A program made the position numbers and the translations under genes. From positions 1 through 64,000 of the forward strand of contig NZ_JACXAI010000007.1 of the NCBI RefSeq assembly GCF_014773385.1: 64,000 nt of DNA, in the 5' to 3' direction. Origin of the DNA: Metabacillus arenae (GTDB taxonomy: Bacteria > Bacillota > Bacilli > Bacillales > Bacillaceae). Each line of letters opens with the position of its first letter. Position 1 is the first letter of the stretch. A model generated the notes under the pieces. That model ran no database searches. It was given only the letters and a program-made list of their open reading frames with translations, and had not been told where the DNA came from. Of this stretch, positions 19,333 through 28,868 are shown one piece after another.

Positions 19333-19367
19333 AAAAAATGCTATCTTTCTTTAAGAAAAATAGCATT
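19333..19367 (-). terminator. coaE terminator
   Basis: AATGCTAT and ATAGCATT form a stem, with a T-run on the minus strand. The stem abuts the coaE stop and separates the gene from gapB. Confidence 0.8.
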
Positions 19368-19966
19368 TACAGCACATTCCATTTTATTAATTGTTCTTTT
19401 AGCTGCTTTTCAGACGAGCTGATTGTCCCGTTGTTATCGATAACTGCGTCGGCAAGCGGTACCTTTTCCTTTAAAGGCATTTGCGACTTAATTCGCAGCA
19501 GGGCATCCTCCTTTGATAAATGATTCCGGTTCATTAACCTTTTCAATTGGATAGCTTCATCAACATATACCAAAAGGATGACATCTGCAAAAGAGGTGAG
19601 TTTGCTTTCAAACAAAAGAGGGATGTCAAGAACAACAGCTGCTTCTTTATTCTTTATCGCCGCTCCCTTTTGCCTTAGCATTTCCTCTCTGACAGCAGGA
19701 TGAACAATTTGGTTTAATTGCAGTCTTTTGTTTTCGTCTTTAAAAATAATTGAACCTAGTAATTCTCGATTAATAGATCCATCTCTTTGTATGATACCAT
19801 CGCCGAAAGATGAGATAATTTGTTCATATGCAGGTTTGCCAATCTCCACGACTTCTCTGGAAATGAGGTCAGCATCAATAACTGGTATCTCTAGTTTTTG
19901 AAACATGGCAGATACAGTACTTTTTCCACTAGCTATTCCACCAGTCAATCCAATGACAAGTGTCAT
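19367..19966 (-). CDS. coaE: Dephospho-CoA kinase
   Basis: A 199-residue P-loop kinase for the last step of coenzyme A synthesis, phosphorylating the 3'-hydroxyl of dephospho-CoA. Walker A is GLTGGIASGKSTVS at residues 7-20; the substrate-binding DADLISREVV follows, and the lid region RNHLSKEDALLRI is present. The ATG follows AGGAGG and lies 16 bases after ytaF. Confidence 0.96.
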   Translation of the reverse strand: MTLVIGLTGGIASGKSTVSAMFQKLEIPVIDADLISREVVEIGKPAYEQIISSFGDGIIQRDGSINRELLGSIIFKDENKRLQLNQIVHPAVREEMLRQKGAAIKNKEAAVVLDIPLLFESKLTSFADVILLVYVDEAIQLKRLMNRNHLSKEDALLRIKSQMPLKEKVPLADAVIDNNGTISSSEKQLKEQLIKWNVL

Positions 19967-19982
19967 GAAAAGGGCCTCCTAT

Positions 19983-20615
19983 CTATAATTTCCATATTCC
20001 TATCATAATCAGCAAAATTCCGGGCAAACAGGAAAACTTATCAATCCACATAAATTTCGATAGCCACCTTCCAGATTGGATGCCTATTAAGACAAAGACA
20101 GAACTCATGAATGCTACGGTTATACTCATGATCCATGGGGAATAACCGAGCATGGCTGCTCCAATCCCCGCTCCGAAAGCATCTAATGATAGCGCTAACC
20201 CTAAAAGCAGAGCTTCAATGCCGTTTATAACACCTGAATTATCAATGTCTGCAGCAGTCGGTTTTCTTAAGATATTAATAACAATACCTATAGACTTTAT
20301 TTCCAGCTTAACAATTGTTTTTTCCTCATTATCAACTGTTTCTTGGGGCGGCTTGAAAAACTGATATAAAACCCAAGAGCCGATGAGAATTAAAATAAAA
20401 CCTCCAATTTTATCTGTGATGGAAGGTGGTAACAGCAATGTTAATAGGTTGCCAAAGACCATTGCCAGGAGCATTGTAACCGCTGAACAGCATGCAATAA
20501 TAAAGATTGACTTAAACGGAAGGCGAAGTTTTCTCAACCCGTATGTTAATCCAGCTGAAAAGCTGTCGAGACTTACCGCAAACGCTAATAATACTAGTGA
20601 GATCGTTTGAATCAT
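19983..20615 (-). CDS. ytaF: Sporulation membrane protein YtaF (MntP-like fold)
   Basis: A 210-residue polytopic membrane protein with six predicted helices in two related halves (FAVSLDSFSAGLTYGLRK near residue 12 and LGLALSLDAFGAGIGA near residue 138), joined by a hydrophilic loop. The duplicated ALSLDAF motif is that of the MntP/YtaF superfamily. YtaF orthologues occur in spore formers and are annotated as sporulation proteins; transport activity has not been shown by the sequence. It lies upstream of coaE, probably co-transcribed. Confidence 0.9.
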   Translation of the reverse strand: MIQTISLVLLAFAVSLDSFSAGLTYGLRKLRLPFKSIFIIACCSAVTMLLAMVFGNLLTLLLPPSITDKIGGFILILIGSWVLYQFFKPPQETVDNEEKTIVKLEIKSIGIVINILRKPTAADIDNSGVINGIEALLLGLALSLDAFGAGIGAAMLGYSPWIMSITVAFMSSVFVLIGIQSGRWLSKFMWIDKFSCLPGILLIMIGIWKL

Positions 20616-20802
20616 TCCCCTGCCCCTTTCTCTTCTAGGTTGCTAACCCATTATATGAGGGGTGCCCAAAAGATGTTATTGCACAGGGTAAATATCCAAT
20701 TTAATCCCACTCTTAAACGAGCAGTATGTCCTTAAAGGTCCAATTGGTTTAACTACCAATAAGTACGAGATGATAAAACCGGCACTGGTTAGAAGCTTTA
20801 CA

Positions 20803-21627
20803 TTATTTTTGGCAAGTGGAACAATAATGAGTTCCTCTTCCGCCAACCACGGTCTTTGTTAAAATGGAACCGCAATTTTTACATGGTTCATTTGTTCGTC
20901 CGTACACGAAAAGCTGCAGCTGAAACATCCCAATTTGCCCTTGGGAATTTATATAGGAACGAATCGTGCTCCCGCCTTGATTGACAGCTTCTTTTAAAGT
21001 AAAAATAATCTCTTGATGCAACAGCTCTAATTCTTGGCAAGATAATTGATTAGCAGGCCTTTCAGGGTGAATGCCTGCACGGAATAGAGCTTCATCGACA
21101 TATATATTGCCAAGCCCAACCATCACCTTTTGATCTAAAAGAGCCGTTTTTATCATTCGATTTGTTCTCGACAGCTTCATTTTCAAGAAGTCTAACGTAA
21201 ATTCTGGATCAAAGGGCTCTGGTCCAAGTTGTGATAAAGGGAGTACAGTGTCTTCTTCTCCCTTTTTATACAGATGCATCGTCCCAAACTTACGGACATC
21301 CTTATATCGAAGTTCTGTTCCATCGGTGAATTGAAAAATGACATGGGTATGTTTTTCTACCGGCTCAGACTCGCCAAAGAAGCCATACCGGCCTTCCATT
21401 CTTAAATGAGAAACAAGCACAAAATTATCTAAATAAAATTTCAAGAACTTTCCTCGGCGTCCAACATCTAAAATTCTTTGGCCAACTAGTGCATCCTGGA
21501 ACTGCTCTATTTCCAAAGGATGTTTAATTATTTTGGGCCAATGTACAAATACATTTGCAATCACTTTATCTTTTACAAGTTCAACAAGAGTTTTTCTGAC
21601 TGTTTCCACTTCTGGCAGCTCTGGCAT
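20803..21627 (-). CDS. mutM: Formamidopyrimidine-DNA glycosylase
   Basis: Fpg excises 8-oxoguanine and formamidopyrimidines and cuts the abasic site. The start is ATG at 21627, giving MPELPEVETVRKTL with the catalytic Pro2 and Glu3; AAAGGATG lies upstream. A longer frame from 21663 would hide the essential N-terminal proline. The helix-two-turn-helix GLGNIYVDEALFRAGIHP and the C-terminal zinc finger (CKNCGS and CSTCQK) are intact; 274 residues. It lies 150 bases after polA. Confidence 0.97.
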   Translation of the reverse strand: MPELPEVETVRKTLVELVKDKVIANVFVHWPKIIKHPLEIEQFQDALVGQRILDVGRRGKFLKFYLDNFVLVSHLRMEGRYGFFGESEPVEKHTHVIFQFTDGTELRYKDVRKFGTMHLYKKGEEDTVLPLSQLGPEPFDPEFTLDFLKMKLSRTNRMIKTALLDQKVMVGLGNIYVDEALFRAGIHPERPANQLSCQELELLHQEIIFTLKEAVNQGGSTIRSYINSQGQIGMFQLQLFVYGRTNEPCKNCGSILTKTVVGGRGTHYCSTCQK

Positions 21628-21777
21628 CGAATACACATCCTTTATCTTTGGCTGTTTTCGCAAACTTTTCCGAAAAAAAGGACACAGACTAAAAGCTTCT
21701 TCTTCTGTGTCCCAACTTATGGGCCTTCGATTAACCTTGAGTATAGAGAAGAACCATCTACTGACGGAAATTTAACT

Positions 21778-24408
21778 TTATTTCGCATCATACCATGAAG
21801 GTCCATAAGAATAGTCCACTTTAAGTGGGACGTTTAATTTTACTGCATTCTCCATTACTTCTGGTACAAGCTTTTCCAGTTTTTCAATTTCATCCTTCGG
21901 TGCTTCAAAAATTAATTCATCATGGACTTGGAGTAATAATTTCGATTTTAATTTCTGTTTTTCCAATTGTTCTGCCATGTCTATCATAGCTTTTTTGATG
22001 ATGTCTGCAGCACTTCCTTGTATAGGTGTGTTCATCGCTGTTCTTTCAGCAAAGCTTCGAAGATTAAAGTTTCTGCTCGTAATCTCAGGAATGTATCTGC
22101 GGCGATGCAGAAGTGTTTTTACAAAACCATTCTGCTTCGCTTCCTGAACAATATCTTCCATATATTCTTTTACACCCTCAAAGCTTTCAAGATATCGTTT
22201 AATAAACTCACCTGCTTCACTGCGGGTAATACCAAGACTTTGAGATAAGCCATAATCACTTATCCCATATACAATACCGAAATTAACGGCTTTCGCCTGC
22301 CTTCTCATATTGGAAGTAACTTCTTCTTTTTTGACACCAAAGACATCCATCGCCGTTTTTGTATGAACATCCATATCATTTTTGAATGCTTCCATCAGAT
22401 TTTTATCCTCAGCAATATGAGCTAGAACTCTAAGTTCAATTTGCGAATAATCTGCTGCGAATATGACCCAATCTTCTTTTGAAGGAATAAAAGCTTGGCG
22501 AATTTTTCTGCCTTCTTCAAGCCGGATCGGTATATTTTGCAAATTCGGGTCTGTTGAGCTTAAGCGGCCAGTTTGAGTGAGTGCCTGTTGGAAACGCGTG
22601 TGAACTTTATTTGTATCCTGATGAATAACTTTTAAAAGCCCTTCAATATAAGTAGATTGGAGCTTCCCAAGCTGACGGTAGTGCAGGATTTGTTCTACAA
22701 TCTCATGTTTTTCAGCCAGTTTTTCCAATACATCGGCAGAAGTTGAATAGCCTGTTTTGGTTTTCTTGATGACAGGCAAACCTAATCTATCAAATAAAAT
22801 GACACCTAGCTGCTTAGGTGAGTTAATATTAAACTTCTCACCAGCGAGCTCATGGATCTTTTCTTCCAGCTTTGTCAGCTGCTCAGCAAGGCTTTGCCCC
22901 ATATCCTTTAATTTTTGCAGATCAACCTTTACACCTGTCGCTTCCATATCTGCTAAAATCACCGCCAAGGGCATTTCTAATTCATAAAACAGCTCTCGCT
23001 GTTCATTTTTTTCTAATTCTTTATCAAGTTTATCCTTCAATTGAGATAATGCTATTCCTTTTCGTACTAAATGCTCGCTTAGGCCCTCTACACCTGGAAT
23101 CTTCTGCTTAGCACCTTTTCCATAAACTGCTTCATCTGTTTGCACGAGAGTAACCTGTTGTGCTTTTGCTGCGCTTGCTACATCGTCAAACGAAGCAGAA
23201 GGATTAATAATATAAGAGGCAATTAAGACATCAAACTCCACCCCTTCTAAACAAACATCTTGCCATCTAAGAGAAACAATTGACTTCTTTCCATCAAAAA
23301 CAATCTTTTTCTTAGTTTCATTTGCTGCCCACTCTTTAAACTTTTCTGAGCCAAAAGCAAGCTCGGTTGGAACATAATAGTTCCCATTTTCATTAACGAT
23401 TGCGAGTCCAATTATTTCACCGCTATGATAACTGCTATCAGGCATTTCAACGACAAGTGCAGATTCTTCAGCCAGCATATCATTCGTAATTTCTTCCGCA
23501 ATTTCATAGGTAATATTTTCAAAGGTCTGCAGCTCTTCATCAGGCTCCTCACCTATTTTATCAAGAAGAGAATTAAATCCTAATTCTTTGAACACACCTG
23601 CAACACTTTTCACTTCATAGCCGTTGTATTCAATATCAGGAAGGTCTATTTCAATTGGAGCCTCACAGTTGATTGTTGCCAGCTCCTTACTCATAATCGC
23701 CAGATCTTTGTTTTCTTCTAATTTTTCTTTTAATTTTTTTCCGTTTACCTTGTCAATAGACTCAATCAGCCCCTCAACTGTTTCATATTCCTTTAGTAAT
23801 TTAATGGCTGTTTTTTCCCCGACACCCGGAACTCCGGGAATATTGTCTGAACTATCTCCCATTAAACCTTTCATGTCAATGATCTGCTCAGGGTTTATTC
23901 CATATTTATCTTTAATAAAGGCGGGAGTATATGAATCCACATCAGTAATTCCTTTTTTTGTAATATCAACTGTTACATTTTTAGTTGCAAGCTGAGTGAG
24001 ATCCTTGTCTCCTGAAATAACTTTTACATTAAAACCATCTGCCTCTGCTTTTTTTGAAAGCGTGCCAATGATGTCATCTGCTTCATAATTTTCCAGCTCA
24101 TACCTTGAAACATTGTAGGCATCCAGGAGCTCTCTAATGAAGGGAAATTGCTCGGATAATTCGGGTGGAGTTTTTTGTCTCCCTCCCTTATATTCTTTGT
24201 ATGTACTATGCCTAAACGTTGTTTTTCCTGCATCAAATGCAACTAGGATATGGGAAGGTTGTTCTTCTTCCAAAATTTTCATTAAAATCATCGTAAATCC
24301 ATAAATCGCATTTGTATGTACACCTTTGTCATTATTTAATAGTGGCAATGCAAAAAAAGCACGATAGGCGATACTATTTCCATCTATAAGTACTAATTTT
24401 TTTGTCAC
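21778..24408 (-). CDS. polA: DNA polymerase I
   Basis: An 876-residue family A polymerase for Okazaki-fragment processing and repair. The N-terminal 5'-3' exonuclease begins LVLIDGNSIAYRAFFALP. The middle 3'-5' exonuclease-like domain lacks a recognisable set of catalytic acids, as in other Bacillus PolA. The polymerase domain has DPNLQNIPIRLEEGRKIRQ, motif A ADYSQIELRVLAH, the O-helix RRQAKAVNFGIVYGIS and motif C QVHDELIFE. The start is GTG behind AGGAGGTC. Confidence 0.98.
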   Translation of the reverse strand: MTKKLVLIDGNSIAYRAFFALPLLNNDKGVHTNAIYGFTMILMKILEEEQPSHILVAFDAGKTTFRHSTYKEYKGGRQKTPPELSEQFPFIRELLDAYNVSRYELENYEADDIIGTLSKKAEADGFNVKVISGDKDLTQLATKNVTVDITKKGITDVDSYTPAFIKDKYGINPEQIIDMKGLMGDSSDNIPGVPGVGEKTAIKLLKEYETVEGLIESIDKVNGKKLKEKLEENKDLAIMSKELATINCEAPIEIDLPDIEYNGYEVKSVAGVFKELGFNSLLDKIGEEPDEELQTFENITYEIAEEITNDMLAEESALVVEMPDSSYHSGEIIGLAIVNENGNYYVPTELAFGSEKFKEWAANETKKKIVFDGKKSIVSLRWQDVCLEGVEFDVLIASYIINPSASFDDVASAAKAQQVTLVQTDEAVYGKGAKQKIPGVEGLSEHLVRKGIALSQLKDKLDKELEKNEQRELFYELEMPLAVILADMEATGVKVDLQKLKDMGQSLAEQLTKLEEKIHELAGEKFNINSPKQLGVILFDRLGLPVIKKTKTGYSTSADVLEKLAEKHEIVEQILHYRQLGKLQSTYIEGLLKVIHQDTNKVHTRFQQALTQTGRLSSTDPNLQNIPIRLEEGRKIRQAFIPSKEDWVIFAADYSQIELRVLAHIAEDKNLMEAFKNDMDVHTKTAMDVFGVKKEEVTSNMRRQAKAVNFGIVYGISDYGLSQSLGITRSEAGEFIKRYLESFEGVKEYMEDIVQEAKQNGFVKTLLHRRRYIPEITSRNFNLRSFAERTAMNTPIQGSAADIIKKAMIDMAEQLEKQKLKSKLLLQVHDELIFEAPKDEIEKLEKLVPEVMENAVKLNVPLKVDYSYGPSWYDAK

Positions 24409-24699
24409 GGGGGTAGACCTCCTAAACTGTCAAAAGAATGTTGAATCCTCCTTTATTCTATCAAAGTATGGACCGTATGGAAAATATGGGCTCTTAGGGA
24501 AAGGGTGATATCGAAATGAAGGTAAGGGCGTTTTGAAGTGGTCTGACTGGCACAAAATACAACTATCTGAGAAGAATGCTGCTTGCAGGCATAACGCTTG
24601 GAGAGGAGTCAATAGATATCCATACAACGCAATTACGAGGGTTTCTAAATTAATTACTTGGCTTTCCATATTATTTTATTTACCCGGCATTGAAATAGT
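24409..24699. other. Intergenic region upstream of polA
   Basis: Two overlapping frames occur on opposite strands, neither with a ribosome site or a protein-like sequence. I see no supported gene or named site. Confidence 0.4.
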
Positions 24700-24790
24700 T
24701 GCACATTCAAAGGGCCAATGGCGCTCGGAGATAGACAATGATACCACTCTTTATCACGTTCATACTTTAATTAACTTAAACATTCTTACC
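24700..24790 (+). repeat. Dispersed intergenic repeat, family 1 (tail fragment)
   Basis: It matches the right half of the family: GGGCCAATGGCGCTCGG, AGATAGACAATGATA and the tail CACGTTCATACTTTAATTAA followed by CTTAAAC. The head is missing. Confidence 0.6.
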
Positions 24791-24797
24791 TGACAAC

Positions 24798-24828
24798 AAA
24801 AAGAAACCGGCTTTGCCGGTTTCAATTT
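24798..24828 (-). terminator. Terminator of the CAP-domain lipoprotein gene
   Basis: GAAACCGGC and GCCGGTTTC form a 9-bp stem followed on the minus strand by CTTTTTG, directly after the gene. Confidence 0.9.
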
Positions 24829-24831
24829 ACT

Positions 24832-25683
24832 TTATTTTCCTATAAACATTTGGGTCCAGTAATGACCATCTTGTGTGTATCCAATTCCAATATGAGTAAA
24901 ATCTCCGTTTAGAATATTTTCACGGTGTCCTTGACTTTTCATCCAAGCATCTACAACTTCTTCAGGACTTTGTTGTCCTTGAGCAATATTTTCGCCTGCC
25001 GTTTGATAATCCTCACCATGATTTTGCATCATCTCAAACGGGGATCCATGAGTAGGGCTGTTATGAGAAAAATAGTTATTCTTCTTCATATCATCAGATT
25101 TTTTTTGAGCAACATTTGCTAAAGAATTATCCGCAGATAAGGGAGATAAGCCATTTTTCTTTCTTTCAGCATTCGTTAGATCAATCACTTGTTTCTCAGC
25201 TGCATCCATGTTCTGCCCTTCATTAGGTTGCTGCTCCTGCCCTTGACCCTGTTCTGGTGCTTGCCCTTGACCCGGCTGTTGGTTTGGTAATTGTCCCTGG
25301 CCTTGATCAGGGGTTTGGTCTGGCTGCCCGTCAGGTAGTTGATCAGGTGCTTGATCAGGAGCCGGCATTTGTGTTTCTGGTTCCTGTTGACCTGGAATTC
25401 GCTGCTGTATATCCCCTTGTAAAAAATTGTTTGGAACTTGCCCATTTTGCTGATTTTGATTCATTTGAAAGCCAATATTTCGTGTATTGTTACTCGGTGT
25501 ATCCGTATGATACCCATTTTTTTCAACAGTTAAATAACCATTATTGACCTTCTTTATTTGATCGGTTTTCGCTTGATCATCTCTCGTTGTATCAAGGGCT
25601 GTATCATTATTAGCACACCCTGTAATAAAACTTGTTACCAACAAGGGGATGACAGCAAAAAGAAAAGGGTTACTTTTTTTCAT
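24832..25683 (-). CDS. CAP (SCP/PR1)-domain lipoprotein
   Basis: A 283-residue exported protein. The signal peptide ends in a lipobox (SFITGC near residue 23), so the mature protein should be a membrane-anchored lipoprotein. A long disordered linker follows, rich in Pro, Gln, Asp and Gly (about residues 95-155, with DQAPDQLPDGQPDQTPDQ-like units). The C-terminal CAP domain (about 160-283) has the family elements LTNAERKKNGLSPL, SHNSPTHGSPFEMM, AGENIA and SQGHRENILN. It resembles Bacillus YkwD in the domain. Its job is unknown; envelope or spore roles are suggested for relatives. Confidence 0.87.
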   Translation of the reverse strand: MKKSNPFLFAVIPLLVTSFITGCANNDTALDTTRDDQAKTDQIKKVNNGYLTVEKNGYHTDTPSNNTRNIGFQMNQNQQNGQVPNNFLQGDIQQRIPGQQEPETQMPAPDQAPDQLPDGQPDQTPDQGQGQLPNQQPGQGQAPEQGQGQEQQPNEGQNMDAAEKQVIDLTNAERKKNGLSPLSADNSLANVAQKKSDDMKKNNYFSHNSPTHGSPFEMMQNHGEDYQTAGENIAQGQQSPEEVVDAWMKSQGHRENILNGDFTHIGIGYTQDGHYWTQMFIGK

Positions 25684-25799
25684 TTCATCATTCTCCTTAG
25701 ATAGTTATTCTTCAACAACTTTAGTTTGTCTGATCTAAACAAAAGAATGATTGGAAATAAAGTGAAACTTCTATCATTAAAGTTCTTCATTCGCATTAA

Positions 25800-25915
25800 T
25801 TGGACTTAACGAGCATTGATTCTTCCTTTACTGCCATCCGATGGCGGTCGGAGCTGGACAACGCTAATTAACTTTAATGCGGTAATACTTTAATCAATTT
25901 AACTTCTGAAACAAC
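25800..25915 (+). repeat. Dispersed intergenic repeat, family 1 (partial)
   Basis: The right half only: CCATCCGATGGCGGTCGGAG, GCTGGACAACG and the tail GGTAATACTTTAATCAATTT followed by AACTTCTGA. Confidence 0.65.
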
Positions 25916-25922
25916 AAAAAAA

Positions 25923-25948
25923 GGGACAAGAACACGAAGTTCTCGTCC
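25923..25948 (-). terminator. phoPR operon terminator
   Basis: GGACAAGAAC and GTTCTCGTCC form a 10-bp stem with one mismatch, followed on the minus strand by CTTTTTTTG. It lies 93 bases after the phoR stop. Confidence 0.8.
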
Positions 25949-26041
25949 TAAAGATTGGCTCCTTGGATGAAGGGGTTTTCACTAATTATATTAACAGCAC
26001 TTTTTTAAGCTAGCATAAAGTGTATGTAAATTAAATGTAAA

Positions 26042-27802
26042 CTAATCTTCATTCAAGAACTTTTTTAGTAAAACAGTGAAGGTTGTGCCTTGTCCAACAC
26101 TGCTATTTACCATAATTTTCCCTTTATGTGCTTCAATTAAATGTTTAACAATAGCTAAACCTAAACCCGTTCCCCCCGAGTTACGACTTCTCGCTTTGTC
26201 AACACGATAAAAGCGTTCAAAGATTCTTGGAACTTCATCTTCTCTTATCCCTATTCCTGTATCTGATACCTCAATTTTAGCTTCATCACTTTCACTAGTA
26301 ACGCTAATGGTAACTGATCCGCCTTTTGGCGTATAAGCGATGCCATTGTTTATCAAATTAATAAAAATTTGCTTCAATCGATGGATATCACCATGGATAA
26401 TGACTTCTTTCATTTTGATATTTAAAATAAGCTCTACTTCTTTTTGGTCAGCTTTGTGTTGAAGCATAAGAACAACTTCTTCAAGTAATTCAGGTAAATC
26501 TAGTTTATGTATATTTAACTCAAACCCTTGTTGCTCAATTTTTGAAAGATCTAACAAATCTTGAATTAAAGATTGTAGACGATCACTTTCTTTTAAAATA
26601 ATCGATAAAAATGATTCCAAAGTTTTCCTATCATCCATTGCCCCATCCAATAATGTTTCAGAAAAGCCCTTTATTGAAGTAATAGGTGTTTTTAGCTCAT
26701 GGGACACGTTTGCCACAAAATCTTTTCTCATTTGTTCCAATTTTTTCAGCTCCGTAATATCATGAAAAACTAGAACAATCCCTTTCCATTCGTCATTAAT
26801 CCCAATAATAGGCGCTCCATATATTTCAAAGTGCCGTCTCTCAATCTCCAATGGAATGTGAAGCTGTTTTCTTACTTTTACCTCTGTCATAAAAATTTCT
26901 TCTACAATCTCAATGATTTCAGAATGCTCAAATGCATCATAATAAATTTTAAATAGCAGATCACCTGCATGTACACCAAATGTTTCTTTAAAAGCGCGGT
27001 TTATTAAATTTATATAGCCTCTTCCATCTATTAAAATCAAACCGCTTCCCATATTTTCAATTAATGTTTGCAGACGATCTTGCTGCATTTCTTGCGCTCT
27101 TGTCATATCCTGAAGATTTCTGGCTAAAATATTTATGGATTGACTCAGCATCCCAGTTTCATCTAAATGGTCTTCATAGGTCCTTGCTTTATAATTTCCT
27201 TTTGCCAGTTCTATTGCTACTTTTGTGGCAGACTCAATTGGCCTTGTATATTGCGACGTGATCCTTACACCAAGTAGCAGGATCAATACAAGTGCAAGCC
27301 CAAGACTCGCTATCAAAACACCCCATATTTGCTGGTTGGTTTTCATAATCGATTCTACCGGAGAACTAGCGAGTAAAAAACCCTCGTGCTCATTTCCATT
27401 TAAAATAGGGAACCCGTAATAGAATACCTTTTCATCCTCTTCTACAATTTCAAAGCCTCTTTTTCGATCTGGGTATTCCTTCAAAACTTTATTTATTAAT
27501 CTTTCATCATTATGTTTAAAGTTGCCAGCTTTTTGTAATATGTCCCCTTCTGAGTTAATCACTGTTAAATGTGAATTTAGTGTTTCGCTTGCTTCCTCCA
27601 AAATAGGCTCAAGTTCTTTAGATTGAATCCCCTTGTCCTTTATTATAATACTAATTAGTTTTACCTCTTTTGCCATTCTGTCTTTAAACGTATTAATATA
27701 AAAACTATTGAAAATTTGTCCTAATAATAATCCAAGACCTACTAGAACGGAAATAATAAGTGTGATTAGTGCAAATAGTAAACGGGAACGAAACTTATTC
27801 AT
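26042..27802 (-). CDS. phoR: Phosphate-sensing histidine kinase PhoR
   Basis: A 586-residue membrane sensor kinase. A transmembrane helix at about residues 8-30 is followed by an extracytoplasmic PAS-like domain (to about 155), a second helix (about 160-180), a HAMP linker, a cytoplasmic PAS domain (about 245-345), HisKA with the phosphoacceptor His in FVANVSHELKTPITSIKGF near residue 370, and an HATPase domain (NLINNGIAYTP, GIGIREDEVPRIFERFYR, GTGLGLAIVKHL). It overlaps phoP by eight bases. The gene order and partner identify it as PhoR. Confidence 0.95.
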   Translation of the reverse strand: MNKFRSRLLFALITLIISVLVGLGLLLGQIFNSFYINTFKDRMAKEVKLISIIIKDKGIQSKELEPILEEASETLNSHLTVINSEGDILQKAGNFKHNDERLINKVLKEYPDRKRGFEIVEEDEKVFYYGFPILNGNEHEGFLLASSPVESIMKTNQQIWGVLIASLGLALVLILLLGVRITSQYTRPIESATKVAIELAKGNYKARTYEDHLDETGMLSQSINILARNLQDMTRAQEMQQDRLQTLIENMGSGLILIDGRGYINLINRAFKETFGVHAGDLLFKIYYDAFEHSEIIEIVEEIFMTEVKVRKQLHIPLEIERRHFEIYGAPIIGINDEWKGIVLVFHDITELKKLEQMRKDFVANVSHELKTPITSIKGFSETLLDGAMDDRKTLESFLSIILKESDRLQSLIQDLLDLSKIEQQGFELNIHKLDLPELLEEVVLMLQHKADQKEVELILNIKMKEVIIHGDIHRLKQIFINLINNGIAYTPKGGSVTISVTSESDEAKIEVSDTGIGIREDEVPRIFERFYRVDKARSRNSGGTGLGLAIVKHLIEAHKGKIMVNSSVGQGTTFTVLLKKFLNED

Positions 27803-28517
27803 TCATTTTGGGCTCCTCAAGCTTATAACCTAAGCCCCGGATCGTTTTTATATAAACAGGTTTTTTTGTATTTCTCTCTATCTTATCTCTTAAATGGCTG
27901 ATATGGACATCAACAATTCTTGTATCACCTGCAAAGTCGTAATTCCAAACAGCACTCAAAAGCTGATCTCTTGTTAATACCCTGCCTTTGTTTTTTGCTA
28001 AATAAACTAAAAGCTCAAACTCTTTAGGTGTTAAATCTAACCGCTCTTTTTCAAAATAGGCTTCATAATGTTCAGGAAGAATTTTCAAATCCCCAATAAT
28101 TATTCTTTCAGAAATATCAATTTCTTCCCCAGATTCATTTTGTGATGAAGTAACCGTTCTTCTTAAAATAGCCTTCACACGAGCGACAACCTCTCTTGGA
28201 CTGAAAGGCTTTGTCATATAGTCATCTGCACCAAGCTCAAGTCCGAGCACTTTATCAAACTCATCATCTTTAGCAGTTAACATTAGGATAGGAATTAAAA
28301 CCTTCCGCTGACGCAGTTGCTTACATACATCAATGCCATCCAAATTAGGAAGCATTAAATCCAGCACCATGAGATCAGGTGTTTCCTCAATTGCTTTTGC
28401 AATCCCTTCTTCTCCATCCATTGCAGTTACTACCTGGTAACCAGCTTGCTCTAAATTATATTGCAACAAAGTAACAATAGATTGTTCATCATCAACAACT
28501 AAAATCTTTTTACTCAT
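27795..28517 (-). CDS. phoP: Response regulator PhoP
   Basis: A 240-residue OmpR-type regulator. The receiver has the acidic pocket VVDDE and the phosphoacceptor Asp in MVLDLMLPNLDG near residue 53, with Lys in YMTKPFSPRE. The winged-helix domain ends in GDTRIVDVHISHLRDKIE and IKTIRGLGYKLE. In B. subtilis PhoP-P controls the phosphate-starvation response. GGAGG precedes the ATG. Confidence 0.96.
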   Translation of the reverse strand: MSKKILVVDDEQSIVTLLQYNLEQAGYQVVTAMDGEEGIAKAIEETPDLMVLDLMLPNLDGIDVCKQLRQRKVLIPILMLTAKDDEFDKVLGLELGADDYMTKPFSPREVVARVKAILRRTVTSSQNESGEEIDISERIIIGDLKILPEHYEAYFEKERLDLTPKEFELLVYLAKNKGRVLTRDQLLSAVWNYDFAGDTRIVDVHISHLRDKIERNTKKPVYIKTIRGLGYKLEEPKMNE

Positions 28518-28659
28518 ATATGCCTCCAGAAAATTTTTTTCCCAACCATCATCTTTCGAAAACCAATCGATCTAATTTCTTTATAATTCTATTCTACCGA
28601 ATGCAACTTCCTTCGACAATTTTTTCTTATGTTTTGTTAATTTTACAGAAAAAATCCAT

Positions 28660-28676
28660 CCGGTACCAGGTACCGG
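28660..28676. repeat. GTACC palindrome
   Basis: CCGGTACCAGGTACCGG is a 17-base palindrome that shares GGTACCAGGTACC with the gapB terminator arms. It abuts a family 1 repeat. Confidence 0.5.
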
Positions 28677-28681
28677 AATAA

Positions 28682-28800
28682 GAAAAGCGCAAGCGTCTTG
28701 GTCAGCCTAGGGCAAGCTAAGACGCAAATGAAATGAAGGTGTTTATTTGCGGCTTATGACCTCGCCAGGCTAGGCGCTGGAGCTAGACACGAAAACTTGG
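28682..28800 (+). repeat. Dispersed intergenic repeat, family 1 (compact copy)
   Basis: GAAAAGCGCAAGCGTCTTGG, CTTATGACCTCGCC and GGCGCTGGAGCTAGACACG, with a shortened middle. It lies between phoP and the MaoC-like gene, a 350-bp gap with no gene. Confidence 0.8.
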
Positions 28801-28826
28801 TACAAAATCATTCTTATCTTTCTAAA

Positions 28827-28862
28827 AAAACCTGATACCTCAAAAAAGGTAACAGGTTTTGA
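28827..28862 (-). terminator. mdh / MaoC-like gene terminator
   Basis: AAAACCTGTTACCT and AGGTATCAGGTTTT pair with one mismatch, followed by a T-run on the minus strand. Confidence 0.82.
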
Positions 28863-28868
28863 TGATAT

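Noticed and set aside
20152-20615. ytaF as a manganese exporter with a yybP-ykoY riboswitch
   Set aside because: The duplicated motif fits YtaF better, and no riboswitch-like leader lies upstream.
24430-24793. Overlapping frames on both strands upstream of polA
   Set aside because: Neither has a ribosome site or a convincing sequence; the plus-strand one runs into a repeat tail.
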